DNA of 64,000 nucleotides, taken from contig CAJUJP010000002.1 of the NCBI GenBank assembly GCA_910586615.1, positions 1-64,000 of the forward strand, written 5' to 3'. The DNA is from an uncultured Lachnospiraceae bacterium (lineage in GTDB: Bacteria > Bacillota > Clostridia > Lachnospirales > Lachnospiraceae). This document shows positions 1-8,347 of this stretch, in pieces. The position numbers and the translations under genes are program-made. The notes under the pieces were generated by a model that was given only the letters and a program-made list of their open reading frames with translations, ran no database searches and had not been told where the DNA came from. Each line of letters begins with the position of its first letter. The first letter of the stretch is position 1.

Positions 1-45
1 AATCGGAATAATCAGAGAATCGGAATAATCTATATTATTCCGATT
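1..45. repeat. Direct repeat plus perfect 12-bp inverted repeat at window edge
   Basis: The 13-mer aatcggaataatc occurs at 1-13 and again at 18-30. The second copy forms a perfect 12-bp hairpin with attattccgatt at 34-45, with loop ctat. An in-frame stop at 26-28 interrupts the reading frame that continues into the nuclease remnant, so the hairpin lies at the break of that gene. This may be a small palindromic insertion or a recombination scar. The sequence left of the window would be needed to tell. Confidence 0.6.
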
Positions 46-55
46 TCAGAATAAT

Positions 56-373
56 GTGGATTTGGTTTTTTATAATTATATTCTGAAGTGTTTTGTTGTG
101 ATTGATTTAAAAACAAAGAAATTGACACATCAAGATATAGGACAGATGGATATGTATGTCAGAATGTTTGATGACTTAAAAAGAAGAGAGGATGATAATC
201 CGACAATTGGAATTATTTTTTGTACAGATAAGGATGAAACAATTGTAAAATATTCGGTGCTTCATGAAAGTCAGCAGATATTCGCTTCAAAATATATGAC
301 CATTTTACCGACAGCGGAAGAGTTGCAGAAAGAATTGGAAAGAAATCAGTTGATTTATGATAGTGGAAAATAA
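56..373 (+). pseudogene. C-terminal remnant of DUF1016/YhcG-type PDDEXK nuclease
   Basis: The 105 residues from the GTG at 56 match the end of the DUF1016 (YhcG) family. They show the DLVFYNYILKCFVVIDLK core, which in full proteins carries the acidic and lysine residues of a PD-(D/E)XK nuclease fold, followed by the conserved IGQMDMYV helix. Full-length members are about 350 aa, so more than two thirds is missing. An in-frame stop (26-28) lies just upstream and there is no ribosome binding site before the GTG. The region is clearly more AT-rich than the genes that follow, which fits acquired DNA. I read it as a broken gene. A short standalone domain protein is the less likely alternative. Confidence 0.6.
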
Positions 374-445
374 AGATATTTCTAATTTAAATGATATAGA
401 ATACGAAACGGAGGGACTATTTTGTAAACACTTATGACTACAAAT

Positions 446-473
446 TTGTGACTTTCATTCGTGTAATTATAAA
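446..473 (+). promoter_or_regulatory. Candidate sigma-A promoter for uvrB
   Basis: TTGTGA at 446-451 and TATAAA at 468-473 are separated by 16 bases and lie about 110 bases upstream of the uvrB start. A 10-bp palindrome GCCTATAGGC follows at 479-488, near the predicted transcription start. No GAAC-N4-GTTC LexA box was found here by eye. Confidence 0.45.
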
Positions 474-586
474 AGTTTGCCTATAGGCCAAGCTTAAAAT
501 GAAAATCTACACGAAATTATTTCTAAATTATACGAATTTTATGGTTCATGGTAGTTGAAGTAATTCCGTGAAAGAGAGGTTTTTAT

Positions 587-2575
587 ATGTCAAAATTTAA
601 ACTTCAAGCCCCATACAAGCCCACCGGCGACCAGCCCCAGGCCATAGAGGCTCTTGTAAAAGGATTTCGGGAAGGCAATCAATTCCAGACTTTACTGGGT
701 GTTACGGGTTCCGGTAAGACCTTTACGATGGCGAATATCATACAGCAGTTACAGAAGCCGACGCTGGTGATCGCCCACAATAAGACACTTGCCGGACAGC
801 TTTACGGCGAGTTCAAGGAATTTTTTCCGGAGAATGCGGTGGAATATTTTGTGTCCTATTATGACTATTACCAGCCGGAGGCTTATGTACCGTCTACAGA
901 TACTTATATTGCGAAGGATTCCTCCATCAATGACGAGATTGACAAGCTCAGACTGTCAGCCACCGCATCTCTGACAGAGCGCAGGGACGTGGTGGTGGTG
1001 GCCAGTGTGTCCTGCATCTACGGTCTGGGAAGTCCGGAAGAGTATGCGGGCATGAGTATGTCGCTGCGTCCGGGGATGCAGCGGGACCGGGACGAAGTGA
1101 TCCGGGGTCTGATCGAGATGCAGTATGACCGTAATGATCTGGATCTTGGACGCTGCTGTTTCCGGGTGCGCGGAGATGTGGTGGAAGTCTACCCGGCACA
1201 GGGGGGTGACTATCTGATCCGGATTGAGTTTTTTGGAGATGAGATAGAGCGGATCGCGCAGACGGATCCTCTGACAGGGCAGGTTCATGCTACGCTGGAA
1301 CATGTCATGATTTATCCGGCGTCTCATTATGTGGTAGCACAGGAGAAGATTCATGCAGCCTGTAAAGAGATTGAGAAAGAACTGGAAGACCGGGTTAAAT
1401 ATTTTAAGAGTGAGGACAAGCTGCTGGAAGCACAGCGTGTATCAGAGCGCACAAATTTTGATATTGAAATGCTCAGAGAGACAGGTTTCTGTTCCGGCAT
1501 AGAGAACTATTCACGCCATCTGAACGGAATGGCGGAGGGAGAGCCGCCTTTTACGCTGCTGGATTACTTTACGGATGATTTTCTTATTATCATAGATGAG
1601 TCCCACATGACGATTCCGCAGATCAGGGGTATGTACGCCGGTGACAGGTCGCGGAAGAATACACTGGTTGATTATGGTTTTCGTCTTCCTTCGGCATTGG
1701 ATAACCGGCCGTTGAATTTTGGTGAATTTGAACAGCATATTGATCAGATGCTGTTTGTGTCCGCCACGCCCTCAGAGTATGAGGCGGCTCATGAACTTTT
1801 CAGGACGGAACAGATCATCAGGCCCACCGGACTGCTGGATCCGGAGGTGGATGTGCGCCCGGTGGAAGGGCAGATCGATGACCTGATTTCTGAGATTAAT
1901 AAGGAAGTGGCAGAGCATCATAAGGTGCTGGTCACGACACTTACGAAGCGTATGGCGGAAGACCTTACAGCTTATATGAACGATGTGGGCATTAGAGTGA
2001 AATATCTTCATTCTGATGTGGATACATTGGAGCGTGCGGAGATTATCCGGGATATGCGTCTGGATGTTTTTGATGTTCTGGTGGGTATCAATCTTTTGAG
2101 AGAGGGTCTGGATATCCCGGAAATCTCGCTGGTGGCGATTCTGGATGCGGACAAGGAAGGCTTCCTGCGTTCGGAGACATCCCTGATTCAGACCATCGGA
2201 CGTGCAGCGCGTAATTCCGAGGGACATGTCATCATGTATGCAGATAATATGACAGATTCCATGCGGGCCGCTATCACGGAGACGAACCGGAGGCGGGAGA
2301 TTCAGCAGAAATATAATGAAGAGCATGGGATCACGCCGCAGACGATCAGGAAGGCTGTCCGTGACCTGATCAGTATTTCCAAGACCATCGCCAAGGAAGA
2401 AGTGCGGTTTGAGAAAGACCCTGAATCCATGAGCAGGCAGGAATTGGAGAAGCTTGTCAAGGATGTGGAGAAACAGATGAAGAAGGCGGCTGCAGATCTG
2501 AACTTCGAGGCGGCTGCGGATCTGCGTGACCGTATGGTGGAATTGAAGAGCAGGCTCAGAGATTTCGATAAGTAG
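587..2575 (+). CDS. uvrB: Excinuclease ABC subunit B (UvrB)
   Basis: UvrB is the damage-verifying helicase-like subunit of cytoplasmic nucleotide excision repair. It is loaded on DNA by UvrA and then recruits UvrC. The 662-aa product has the usual family length. Visible motifs are Walker A GVTGSGKT (about residues 38-45), the beta-hairpin region YYDYYQPEAYVP (about 91-102), the DESH box (337-340), the helicase motif VI region IQTIGRAARN, and a C-terminal UVR coiled coil (about 625-660) that contacts UvrC. The ATG follows a purine-rich aaagagagg at a normal distance. uvrA lies downstream on the same strand, so the two repair subunits are probably coexpressed. Nothing is abnormal. Confidence 0.98.
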   Translation: MSKFKLQAPYKPTGDQPQAIEALVKGFREGNQFQTLLGVTGSGKTFTMANIIQQLQKPTLVIAHNKTLAGQLYGEFKEFFPENAVEYFVSYYDYYQPEAYVPSTDTYIAKDSSINDEIDKLRLSATASLTERRDVVVVASVSCIYGLGSPEEYAGMSMSLRPGMQRDRDEVIRGLIEMQYDRNDLDLGRCCFRVRGDVVEVYPAQGGDYLIRIEFFGDEIERIAQTDPLTGQVHATLEHVMIYPASHYVVAQEKIHAACKEIEKELEDRVKYFKSEDKLLEAQRVSERTNFDIEMLRETGFCSGIENYSRHLNGMAEGEPPFTLLDYFTDDFLIIIDESHMTIPQIRGMYAGDRSRKNTLVDYGFRLPSALDNRPLNFGEFEQHIDQMLFVSATPSEYEAAHELFRTEQIIRPTGLLDPEVDVRPVEGQIDDLISEINKEVAEHHKVLVTTLTKRMAEDLTAYMNDVGIRVKYLHSDVDTLERAEIIRDMRLDVFDVLVGINLLREGLDIPEISLVAILDADKEGFLRSETSLIQTIGRAARNSEGHVIMYADNMTDSMRAAITETNRRREIQQKYNEEHGITPQTIRKAVRDLISISKTIAKEEVRFEKDPESMSRQELEKLVKDVEKQMKKAAADLNFEAAADLRDRMVELKSRLRDFDK

Positions 2576-2833
2576 GGACTGCGCGAAAAGAATCCGGGAG
2601 CGGGGAGGAAGCAGGCCCTTTGGAAGAAATTAGGTGAAAAGAGGAAGCAGACCGCCTGTTAAGAGATCGAACAGAAAGAACAGGCAGGCCGTGCGGGAGA
2701 AGCCGGATGGAAAGAGGAAGTAAACCCACGCAAGAAAACGCACGCAGAGAAAAGCAAGTCAGACGTAGAGAAGCCGGTCAGATGGAACAGGACTGATTGG
2801 CAGATAAACATAGGGAGACAATGGAGGATTAAC
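2576..2833 (+). other. uvrB-uvrA spacer, purine-rich, no gene
   Basis: This 258-base spacer is strongly purine-biased on the + strand (runs of gaagaa, ggag, agaaag) and has no credible reading frame or clear terminator. Its skew generates a long proline- and serine-rich antisense frame, which I consider an artefact. Confidence 0.5.
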
Positions 2834-5701
2834 ATGTCGGATACAGTTAAGATGCGCCCCCGTGAATATATTAAGATACGGGGGGCAAATGAACATAATT
2901 TAAAAGGATTGAATGTGGATATCCCGCGAAATGAGTTTGTGGTGCTCACAGGGTTGTCGGGTTCGGGTAAATCGTCCCTCGCTTTTGACACGATTTATGC
3001 GGAAGGGCAGAGAAGATACATGGAATCTTTGTCTTCCTATGCGAGACAGTTCCTTGGACAGATGGAGAAGCCCAATGTAGAGAAGATTGAAGGGCTGTCT
3101 CCTGCAATTTCCATCGATCAGAAATCTACCAACAGGAATCCCCGATCTACTGTGGGTACGGTGACAGAGATTTATGATTATTTCCGGCTTTTGTATGCCC
3201 GGATCGGCATTCCACACTGTCCGAAATGCGGCAGAGAGATTAAGAGACAGACAGTGGATCAGATCGTGGATCAGATTCTGTCCATGGCGGAAGGGACAAA
3301 GATACAGCTTCTCGCACCGGTGGTACGGGGAAGGAAAGGCGAACATGCCAAAGTGTTCGAGCGTGCCAAGAAAAGCGGCTATGTGCGTGTGCGTGTAGAT
3401 GGAAATATGTATGACCTGTCCGAAGAGATTCCGGTGGAGAAAAATTTCAAGCATAATATAGAGATTATTGTTGACCGGCTGGTAGTCAAAGAAGGAATTG
3501 AAAGACGTCTGACGGATTCTATCGAAAGTGTATTTGCACTGGCGGAAGGGCAGATGATTCTGGATGTGATAGACGGGGAGTCAATGAATTTCAGTCAGAA
3601 TTTTGCCTGTCCCGATTGTGGAATCAGCATAGGGGAGATCGAGCCAAGAAGCTTTTCCTTCAACAATCCTTTTGGCGCCTGTCCCGATTGTTACGGTCTT
3701 GGGTATAAGATGGAATTTGATATTGATCTGATGATCCCGGATAAAAGCCTGAGTCTGCACGAAGGTGCGATTGCCGCAATGGGATGGCAGTCAAGCAGAG
3801 ATGAAGGTAGCTTTACCAATGCAGTGCTGCAGGCTCTTGCCAAAGAGTATCAGTTCAGCCTTGACACTCCTTATGAGGAGCTTTCTCAGGAGGCACAGGA
3901 CGTTATCTGCTATGGAACGGACGGCAGGAAGGTTGACGTATATTATGAAGGCCAGCGGGGCAAGGGGGTTTATCCCGTTGCTTTTGAAGGGCTGGTCAAG
4001 AATATGGAACGGAAGTACCGGGAGACGGGCTCCGACATGATCAAACAGGAATATGAAGCCTATATGCGCATCACGCCGTGTAAAGAATGTAAGGGTATGC
4101 GCTTGAAAAGAGAATCGCTGGCGGTGACAGTATGTGATAAGAACATTTATGAGATCACGTCCATGTCCATTATGAAGCTGCATGCTTTTATAGGTGGTAT
4201 GGAATTGACGCCTCAGCAGCAGATAATCGGTAAACAGATTTTGAGGGAAATTCGTGCCAGAGTCGGGTTTTTGATGGAAGTCGGCCTGGAATACCTGTCT
4301 CTGTCCAGGGCCACGGCTACTTTGTCCGGTGGAGAGGCACAGCGGATCCGTCTTGCGACCCAGATTGGCTCAGGACTTGTGGGGGTATGTTATATACTTG
4401 ACGAGCCCAGTATCGGTCTGCATCAGAGAGATAACGACAAGCTCATCGCGGCTCTTAAGAATCTGAAAGATATGGGGAATACGCTGATTGTCGTGGAGCA
4501 TGACGAAGATACCATGCTGGCGGCAGATCATGTGGTGGATATCGGGCCCGGAGCAGGTTCCCATGGAGGTGAAGTGGTTGCACAGGGTACGGCGGCGGAG
4601 ATCATGCAGGTTGAGGAATCCATTACAGGACAGTATCTGAGCGGTAAACTGCAGATTCCGGTTCCGTCACAGAGAAGAAAACCCGCGGGATATCTGACCG
4701 TTAAGGGGGCTCAGGAAAATAATCTGAAAAAAGTAGATGTGAAGATCCCGCTGGGTATCATGACATGTGTAACAGGCGTGTCAGGTTCGGGTAAAAGCTC
4801 CCTTGTCAATGAGATCCTCTATAAACGCCTGGCGAGGGATTTGAACAGGGCGCGGTGTATTCCGGGAAAACACGCGAAAATCGAGGGAATTGACCAGCTT
4901 GATAAAGTTATAGATATCGACCAGTCCCCCATCGGCAGAACACCCAGATCTAATCCGGCAACCTATACAGGCGTTTTTGATCAGATCAGGGATTTGTTCG
5001 CTTCAACTCAGGATGCCAAGGCAAGAGGGTACAAAAAAGGCCGTTTCAGCTTTAATGTAAAAGGCGGGCGCTGTGAAGCCTGTGGCGGTGACGGGATCAT
5101 CAAGATCGAGATGCATTTCCTTCCTGATGTCTATGTGCCCTGTGAGGTATGCGGCGGCAAACGTTATAACAGAGAGACACTGGAAGTCAAATATAAAGGA
5201 AAGAACATCTTTGATGTTCTGGATATGACGGTGGAAGAGGCAGTGCCTTTCTTTGAGAATCTTCCTTCCATACGCAGAAAGATAGAGACCTTGTATGATG
5301 TGGGTCTGTCTTATGTGAAGCTGGGACAGCCGTCAACAACCCTGTCCGGCGGTGAGGCGCAGAGGATCAAACTTGCGACGGAACTGAGCAAGCGAAGCAC
5401 CGGAAAGACAATCTATATTCTGGATGAGCCTACTACGGGACTGCATTTTGCCGATGTCCATAAGCTGGTAGATATTCTGCACAAGCTGGCAGAGGGTGGC
5501 AATACTGTGGTGGTCATCGAACACAATCTGGACGTGATCAAGACGGCTGACTATATCATCGACATGGGACCGGAAGGCGGGGAAGGCGGCGGAACGGTCA
5601 TTGCCGAGGGTACACCGGAGAAGATTGCGGAGGATCCGAATTCTTATACTGGTATATATATTAAGAAAATGCTTGAGAAATATGAGAAGAATATGAAGTA
5701 G
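2834..5701 (+). CDS. uvrA: Excinuclease ABC subunit A (UvrA)
   Basis: UvrA is the dimeric ABC-type ATPase that recognises bulky DNA lesions and hands them to UvrB. The 955-aa product contains two ABC modules. The first Walker A is GLSGSGKSS (residues 40-48) and the second is GVSGSGKSS (about 647-655). Both modules carry LSGGEAQRI signatures and ILDEP Walker B boxes. Zinc-module cysteines are visible as CPKCG, CPDCG and CPDCY in the first half and as CEACGGDG with a later CEVCGG in the second. The ATG at 2834 follows atggagg. Length and motif order match the family. The gene is the second of the uvrB-uvrA pair. Confidence 0.98.
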   Translation: MSDTVKMRPREYIKIRGANEHNLKGLNVDIPRNEFVVLTGLSGSGKSSLAFDTIYAEGQRRYMESLSSYARQFLGQMEKPNVEKIEGLSPAISIDQKSTNRNPRSTVGTVTEIYDYFRLLYARIGIPHCPKCGREIKRQTVDQIVDQILSMAEGTKIQLLAPVVRGRKGEHAKVFERAKKSGYVRVRVDGNMYDLSEEIPVEKNFKHNIEIIVDRLVVKEGIERRLTDSIESVFALAEGQMILDVIDGESMNFSQNFACPDCGISIGEIEPRSFSFNNPFGACPDCYGLGYKMEFDIDLMIPDKSLSLHEGAIAAMGWQSSRDEGSFTNAVLQALAKEYQFSLDTPYEELSQEAQDVICYGTDGRKVDVYYEGQRGKGVYPVAFEGLVKNMERKYRETGSDMIKQEYEAYMRITPCKECKGMRLKRESLAVTVCDKNIYEITSMSIMKLHAFIGGMELTPQQQIIGKQILREIRARVGFLMEVGLEYLSLSRATATLSGGEAQRIRLATQIGSGLVGVCYILDEPSIGLHQRDNDKLIAALKNLKDMGNTLIVVEHDEDTMLAADHVVDIGPGAGSHGGEVVAQGTAAEIMQVEESITGQYLSGKLQIPVPSQRRKPAGYLTVKGAQENNLKKVDVKIPLGIMTCVTGVSGSGKSSLVNEILYKRLARDLNRARCIPGKHAKIEGIDQLDKVIDIDQSPIGRTPRSNPATYTGVFDQIRDLFASTQDAKARGYKKGRFSFNVKGGRCEACGGDGIIKIEMHFLPDVYVPCEVCGGKRYNRETLEVKYKGKNIFDVLDMTVEEAVPFFENLPSIRRKIETLYDVGLSYVKLGQPSTTLSGGEAQRIKLATELSKRSTGKTIYILDEPTTGLHFADVHKLVDILHKLAEGGNTVVVIEHNLDVIKTADYIIDMGPEGGEGGGTVIAEGTPEKIAEDPNSYTGIYIKKMLEKYEKNMK

Positions 5702-5713
5702 CACAGAGGTCCG

Positions 5714-5908
5714 GTGGCAGATGTGGATCGTGCCGATACAGCCAGAACCCGTGCCAGTACAACCAGGGGCCGTGCCGGTACAGCCAGGATCCGTGCCGGT
5801 GCAGACAGTGCCCGCGCCAGGAAGGCGGATGTCGCCAAAAGTAGAAAAACTGACATGAAAGCCCTTATAGCCGGCTTTATGCCAGAGAGGCGTATGACGA
5901 TATATTAA
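5714..5908 (+). CDS. Possible 64-aa Arg/Ala heptad-repeat protein (doubtful)
   Basis: A GTG-initiated frame opens 13 bases after the uvrA stop and encodes four to five successive seven-residue units (RADTART, RASTTRG, RAGTARI, RAGADSA, RARKADV). The underlying DNA is a 21-bp tandem repeat. The frame has no convincing ribosome binding site and matches no family I recognise. The composition is very basic and alanine-rich, so it would bind nucleic acid if made. It may equally be the by-product of repeat expansion behind uvrA. Confidence 0.25.
   Translation: MADVDRADTARTRASTTRGRAGTARIRAGADSARARKADVAKSRKTDMKALIAGFMPERRMTIY
5729..5833 (+). repeat. 21-bp tandem repeat, about 4.5 copies
   Basis: Units start at 5729, 5750, 5771 and 5792, with a decayed fifth at 5813. 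Each begins CGTGCC and continues with a gtacagccag-like core. The period is a multiple of three, so any reading frame through it stays open. The rest of the spacer up to 6032 holds no other gene that I can support. Confidence 0.75.
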
Positions 5909-6032
5909 CCGAGGGGTAAATGCGATAGATACAGACAGCCTGTTTGCGCTGCTGGATCAGTCGGCGTAACGGGCGCAGCCGGGTGAACCGGTTTATGCTT
6001 CGTAACCATATACAATCCGGGAGGTCATGCCT

Positions 6033-6917
6033 ATGAACATTAATATACAGGGGAGCAGTACAACTATATATGGCGGCAATCTGCTTTCGAACCGCGGATT
6101 AAAAAGCACGCAGCAGAAGATGGAACGTCAGGCCCAGCGGGACAATCAGATCGCTTTTTATGAAGAGCGGAAACAGGGCCTGAAAAATATGAAATGCGAG
6201 ACGGTGGAAGAGATTGCAAGGAAACTTGATCTGTTCCATACATATGAGGATCAGATCGCTGCGGCGAAGGCGGCTTATAACAGTGAACAGATGTGGCATA
6301 TGATGGATGAGTCACAGGAGATCGGTGAGAAGATTGCCGAGGCGGCAGAGAAAACGAAACCGAAGACACCGGAAGAGAGAATGGAAGATCTCGTGGATGA
6401 GGCTATGGGAATCGAGAGTGACGGGATCATGGATGAACTGCAGGAAGCTGTTGAGGAGGCACTGGAAGAGATCGAAGAAATCCAGGATGGCATGAAGGAT
6501 GTTCTGCCAGGAGAATTGACAGAGCAGATGCCGGACGTCCCGGCAGGCGAGACACCGGATCAGGCGTCAGATGTCCTGCAGGCAGAGATGCAGGATCAGG
6601 TATCAGATGCCTTGTCAGCAGAGGCATCGGGTCAGGCATCAGATGCTCTGTCAGCAGAAGCACAGGATCAGATATCAGATGCTTTGTCAGCAGAAGCACA
6701 AGGCCAGGTATCAGATGTCCTGTCAGCAGAGATGCAGGATCAGGTATCAGGTGCTTTGCCAGAGGAGACTGCTGCAGGAGAGACGATGCTGCCGGCACAG
6801 GAACTGCCGGAGAACGTGCCGGGCCAGATGAGGCAAAGTTCTGTGCTGACTTCGTACAATGTAATGACTGAGCAGGAAGAGGCCAGGCCATACAGCCCTG
6901 TTGACATTCGTCTTTGA
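6033..6917 (+). CDS. Unknown acidic protein with six 12-residue repeats
   Basis: I do not recognise this protein. Of two nearby ATG codons, 6033 is preferred, because the gggagg at 6019-6024 sits eight bases before it but only two bases before 6027; this gives 294 aa. The N-terminal 100 residues are mixed charged and helical (QQKMERQAQRDNQ onward). A very acidic, probably coiled-coil stretch (EEALEEIEEI) follows, then six 12-residue repeats of the type DQVSDALSAEAQ, and a short tail. There is no signal peptide or membrane segment. A terminator follows at 7017, so it is transcribed separately from mbl. Its place just before flagellar rod genes is suggestive but proves no function. Confidence 0.75.
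   Translation: MNINIQGSSTTIYGGNLLSNRGLKSTQQKMERQAQRDNQIAFYEERKQGLKNMKCETVEEIARKLDLFHTYEDQIAAAKAAYNSEQMWHMMDESQEIGEKIAEAAEKTKPKTPEERMEDLVDEAMGIESDGIMDELQEAVEEALEEIEEIQDGMKDVLPGELTEQMPDVPAGETPDQASDVLQAEMQDQVSDALSAEASGQASDALSAEAQDQISDALSAEAQGQVSDVLSAEMQDQVSGALPEETAAGETMLPAQELPENVPGQMRQSSVLTSYNVMTEQEEARPYSPVDIRL
6558..6773 (+). repeat. 36-bp tandem repeat inside a coding region (6 copies)
   Basis: Six in-frame 36-bp units encode 12-residue repeats with consensus (D/G)Q(A/V/I)SD(A/V)LSAE(A/M)Q. The units are similar at the DNA level (gatcaggtatcagatg-like), which suggests recent expansion and possible length variation between strains. Confidence 0.85.
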
Positions 6918-7016
6918 TGGAATGCGGGTGCTTTTGATTCAGGCTTGATATTTTTTTATAAACAGGGTTAAGAAATACCGGCAGAGAACCGATAAAGTAT
7001 TCGTAAGGCATGGATG

Positions 7017-7067
7017 CCAAAAACAGGGCGGAAGGAACCGTTCTGTTTTTGGTGTTTTTTAATTTTT
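7017..7067 (+). terminator. Rho-independent terminator upstream of mbl
   Basis: CCAAAAACAGGGCGG (7017-7031) pairs with CCGTTCTGTTTTTGG (7038-7052) through two G-U wobbles around an aaggaa loop. A T-rich run follows. It ends the transcript of the repeat protein and insulates the next promoter. Confidence 0.85.
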
Positions 7068-7089
7068 TGAAAAAAAACAATAAAAACCT

Positions 7090-7117
7090 TTGAAAAACCA
7101 TTTCTTTAGGTTATAAT
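7090..7117 (+). promoter_or_regulatory. Sigma-A-type promoter for the mbl-flhO-flhP operon
   Basis: TTGAAA (7090-7095) and TATAAT (7112-7117) are spaced by 16 bases. The promoter lies directly after a terminator, leaving a leader of about 210 bases before mbl. The leader (7125-7337) contains no gene or recognised riboswitch. I see no flagellar sigma-D motif. Confidence 0.7.
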
Positions 7118-7337
7118 ATATCCAGCATATTGCGCTTTTTTGAAAGAAACATTGAACGATGACAGCCGGATCCGGCACAGGGAAGCAGCAGGAACCGGTG
7201 CAGAGCGGAGAACGGCAGCGTGGGAAGCCATGCGGATTCAGGCAGCATACTTTGCAGTGTGATGTACAATGAATGTTTACTTTGACAGCAAATGGAGATG
7301 ATTATAGAGAGACCACGGGAAAGGGGATCGAAGGGAA

Positions 7338-8330
7338 ATGCAGTATACGGATATCGGAATTGATTTGGGGACGGCGAGTATATTAGTCTACATCAGAGGC
7401 AAGGGCGTCGTTTTGAAAGAGCCTTCTGTTGTAGCTTTTGATAGAGATACGAATAAGATCAAGGCGATCGGAGAGGATGCCAGGCTGATGCTCGGCAGAA
7501 CGCCGGGTAATATCGTTGCGGTGAGACCGCTTCGTCAGGGTGTTATTTCAGACTATCAGGTTACAGAGAAGATGATGAAGTATTTTATCCAGAAAGCTCT
7601 GGGTAAGAAAACATTCCGGAAACCCCGCATCGCGGTATGTGTACCCAGCGGCGTTACGGAAGTGGAGAAGAAGGCGGTTGAGGATGCAACCTATCAGGCA
7701 GGTGCCAGGGAGGTATCCATTATTGAAGAGCCTATTGCGGCAGCAATCGGCGCAGGCATAGATATTTCCAAACCCTGCGGCAATATGATTGTGGATATCG
7801 GCGGCGGAACATCGGATATTGCCGTTATTTCACTGGGCGGCACGGTGGTCAGCGCCTCCATCAAGATTGCAGGTGATGATTTTGATGAGGCGATTGTCCG
7901 GTACATGCGTAAGAAACACAATCTTTTGATCGGTGAGAGGACCGCAGAGGACTTGAAGATCAAGATCGGTTCGGCGTATAAGCGGCCGGAAGTGGATTAT
8001 ATGGATGTGAGAGGCCGTAATCTGGTGACAGGTCTGCCGCGGACTGTGAAGGTATCTTCGGAGGAAACCGAGGAGGCACTGCATGAAACTACCGTACAGA
8101 TTGTGGAGACGATCCACAGCGTTCTGGAAAAGACGCCGCCGGAACTGGCAGCGGATATCGCAGACAGGGGAATCGTACTTACGGGCGGCGGAAGTCTGCT
8201 GCGCGGACTGGAAGATCTGATAGCGGCCAAGACCGGAATCAATACGATGACGGCAGAAGACCCGATGACGGCGGTTGCAGTCGGAACGGGCAAATATGTG
8301 GAATTTCTGGCGGGTTACCGCGAGGATTGA
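7338..8330 (+). CDS. mbl: MreB/Mbl-type actin-like cell-shape protein
   Basis: The product is a bacterial actin that polymerises on the inner membrane face and guides peptidoglycan synthesis. The 330 aa carry the actin-fold ATP motifs: phosphate-1 IGIDLGTASILVY near the N-terminus, the IIEEPIAAAIGAG connect region, phosphate-2 MIVDIGGGTSDIAVIS, and the adenosine motif GIVLTGGGSLLRGL. Length is typical for MreB, Mbl and MreBH. The neighbours choose among paralogues: in Bacillus subtilis mbl is followed by flhO and flhP, exactly as here. Only 17 bases separate it from flhO. The assignment to Mbl rather than MreB rests on this gene order. Confidence 0.93.
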   Translation: MQYTDIGIDLGTASILVYIRGKGVVLKEPSVVAFDRDTNKIKAIGEDARLMLGRTPGNIVAVRPLRQGVISDYQVTEKMMKYFIQKALGKKTFRKPRIAVCVPSGVTEVEKKAVEDATYQAGAREVSIIEEPIAAAIGAGIDISKPCGNMIVDIGGGTSDIAVISLGGTVVSASIKIAGDDFDEAIVRYMRKKHNLLIGERTAEDLKIKIGSAYKRPEVDYMDVRGRNLVTGLPRTVKVSSEETEEALHETTVQIVETIHSVLEKTPPELAADIADRGIVLTGGGSLLRGLEDLIAAKTGINTMTAEDPMTAVAVGTGKYVEFLAGYRED

Positions 8331-8347
8331 GAGAGGCAGGATGACTT

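Noticed and set aside
374..586. LexA/SOS box before uvrB
   Set aside because: No GAAC-N4-GTTC match was found by eye. Only a loose gaa...ttc pair occurs near 533-546.
6427..7101. 224-codon minus-strand frame opposite the repeat protein
   Set aside because: It is the mirror of the 36-bp repeats and crosses a terminator. The + strand frame has the ribosome binding site.
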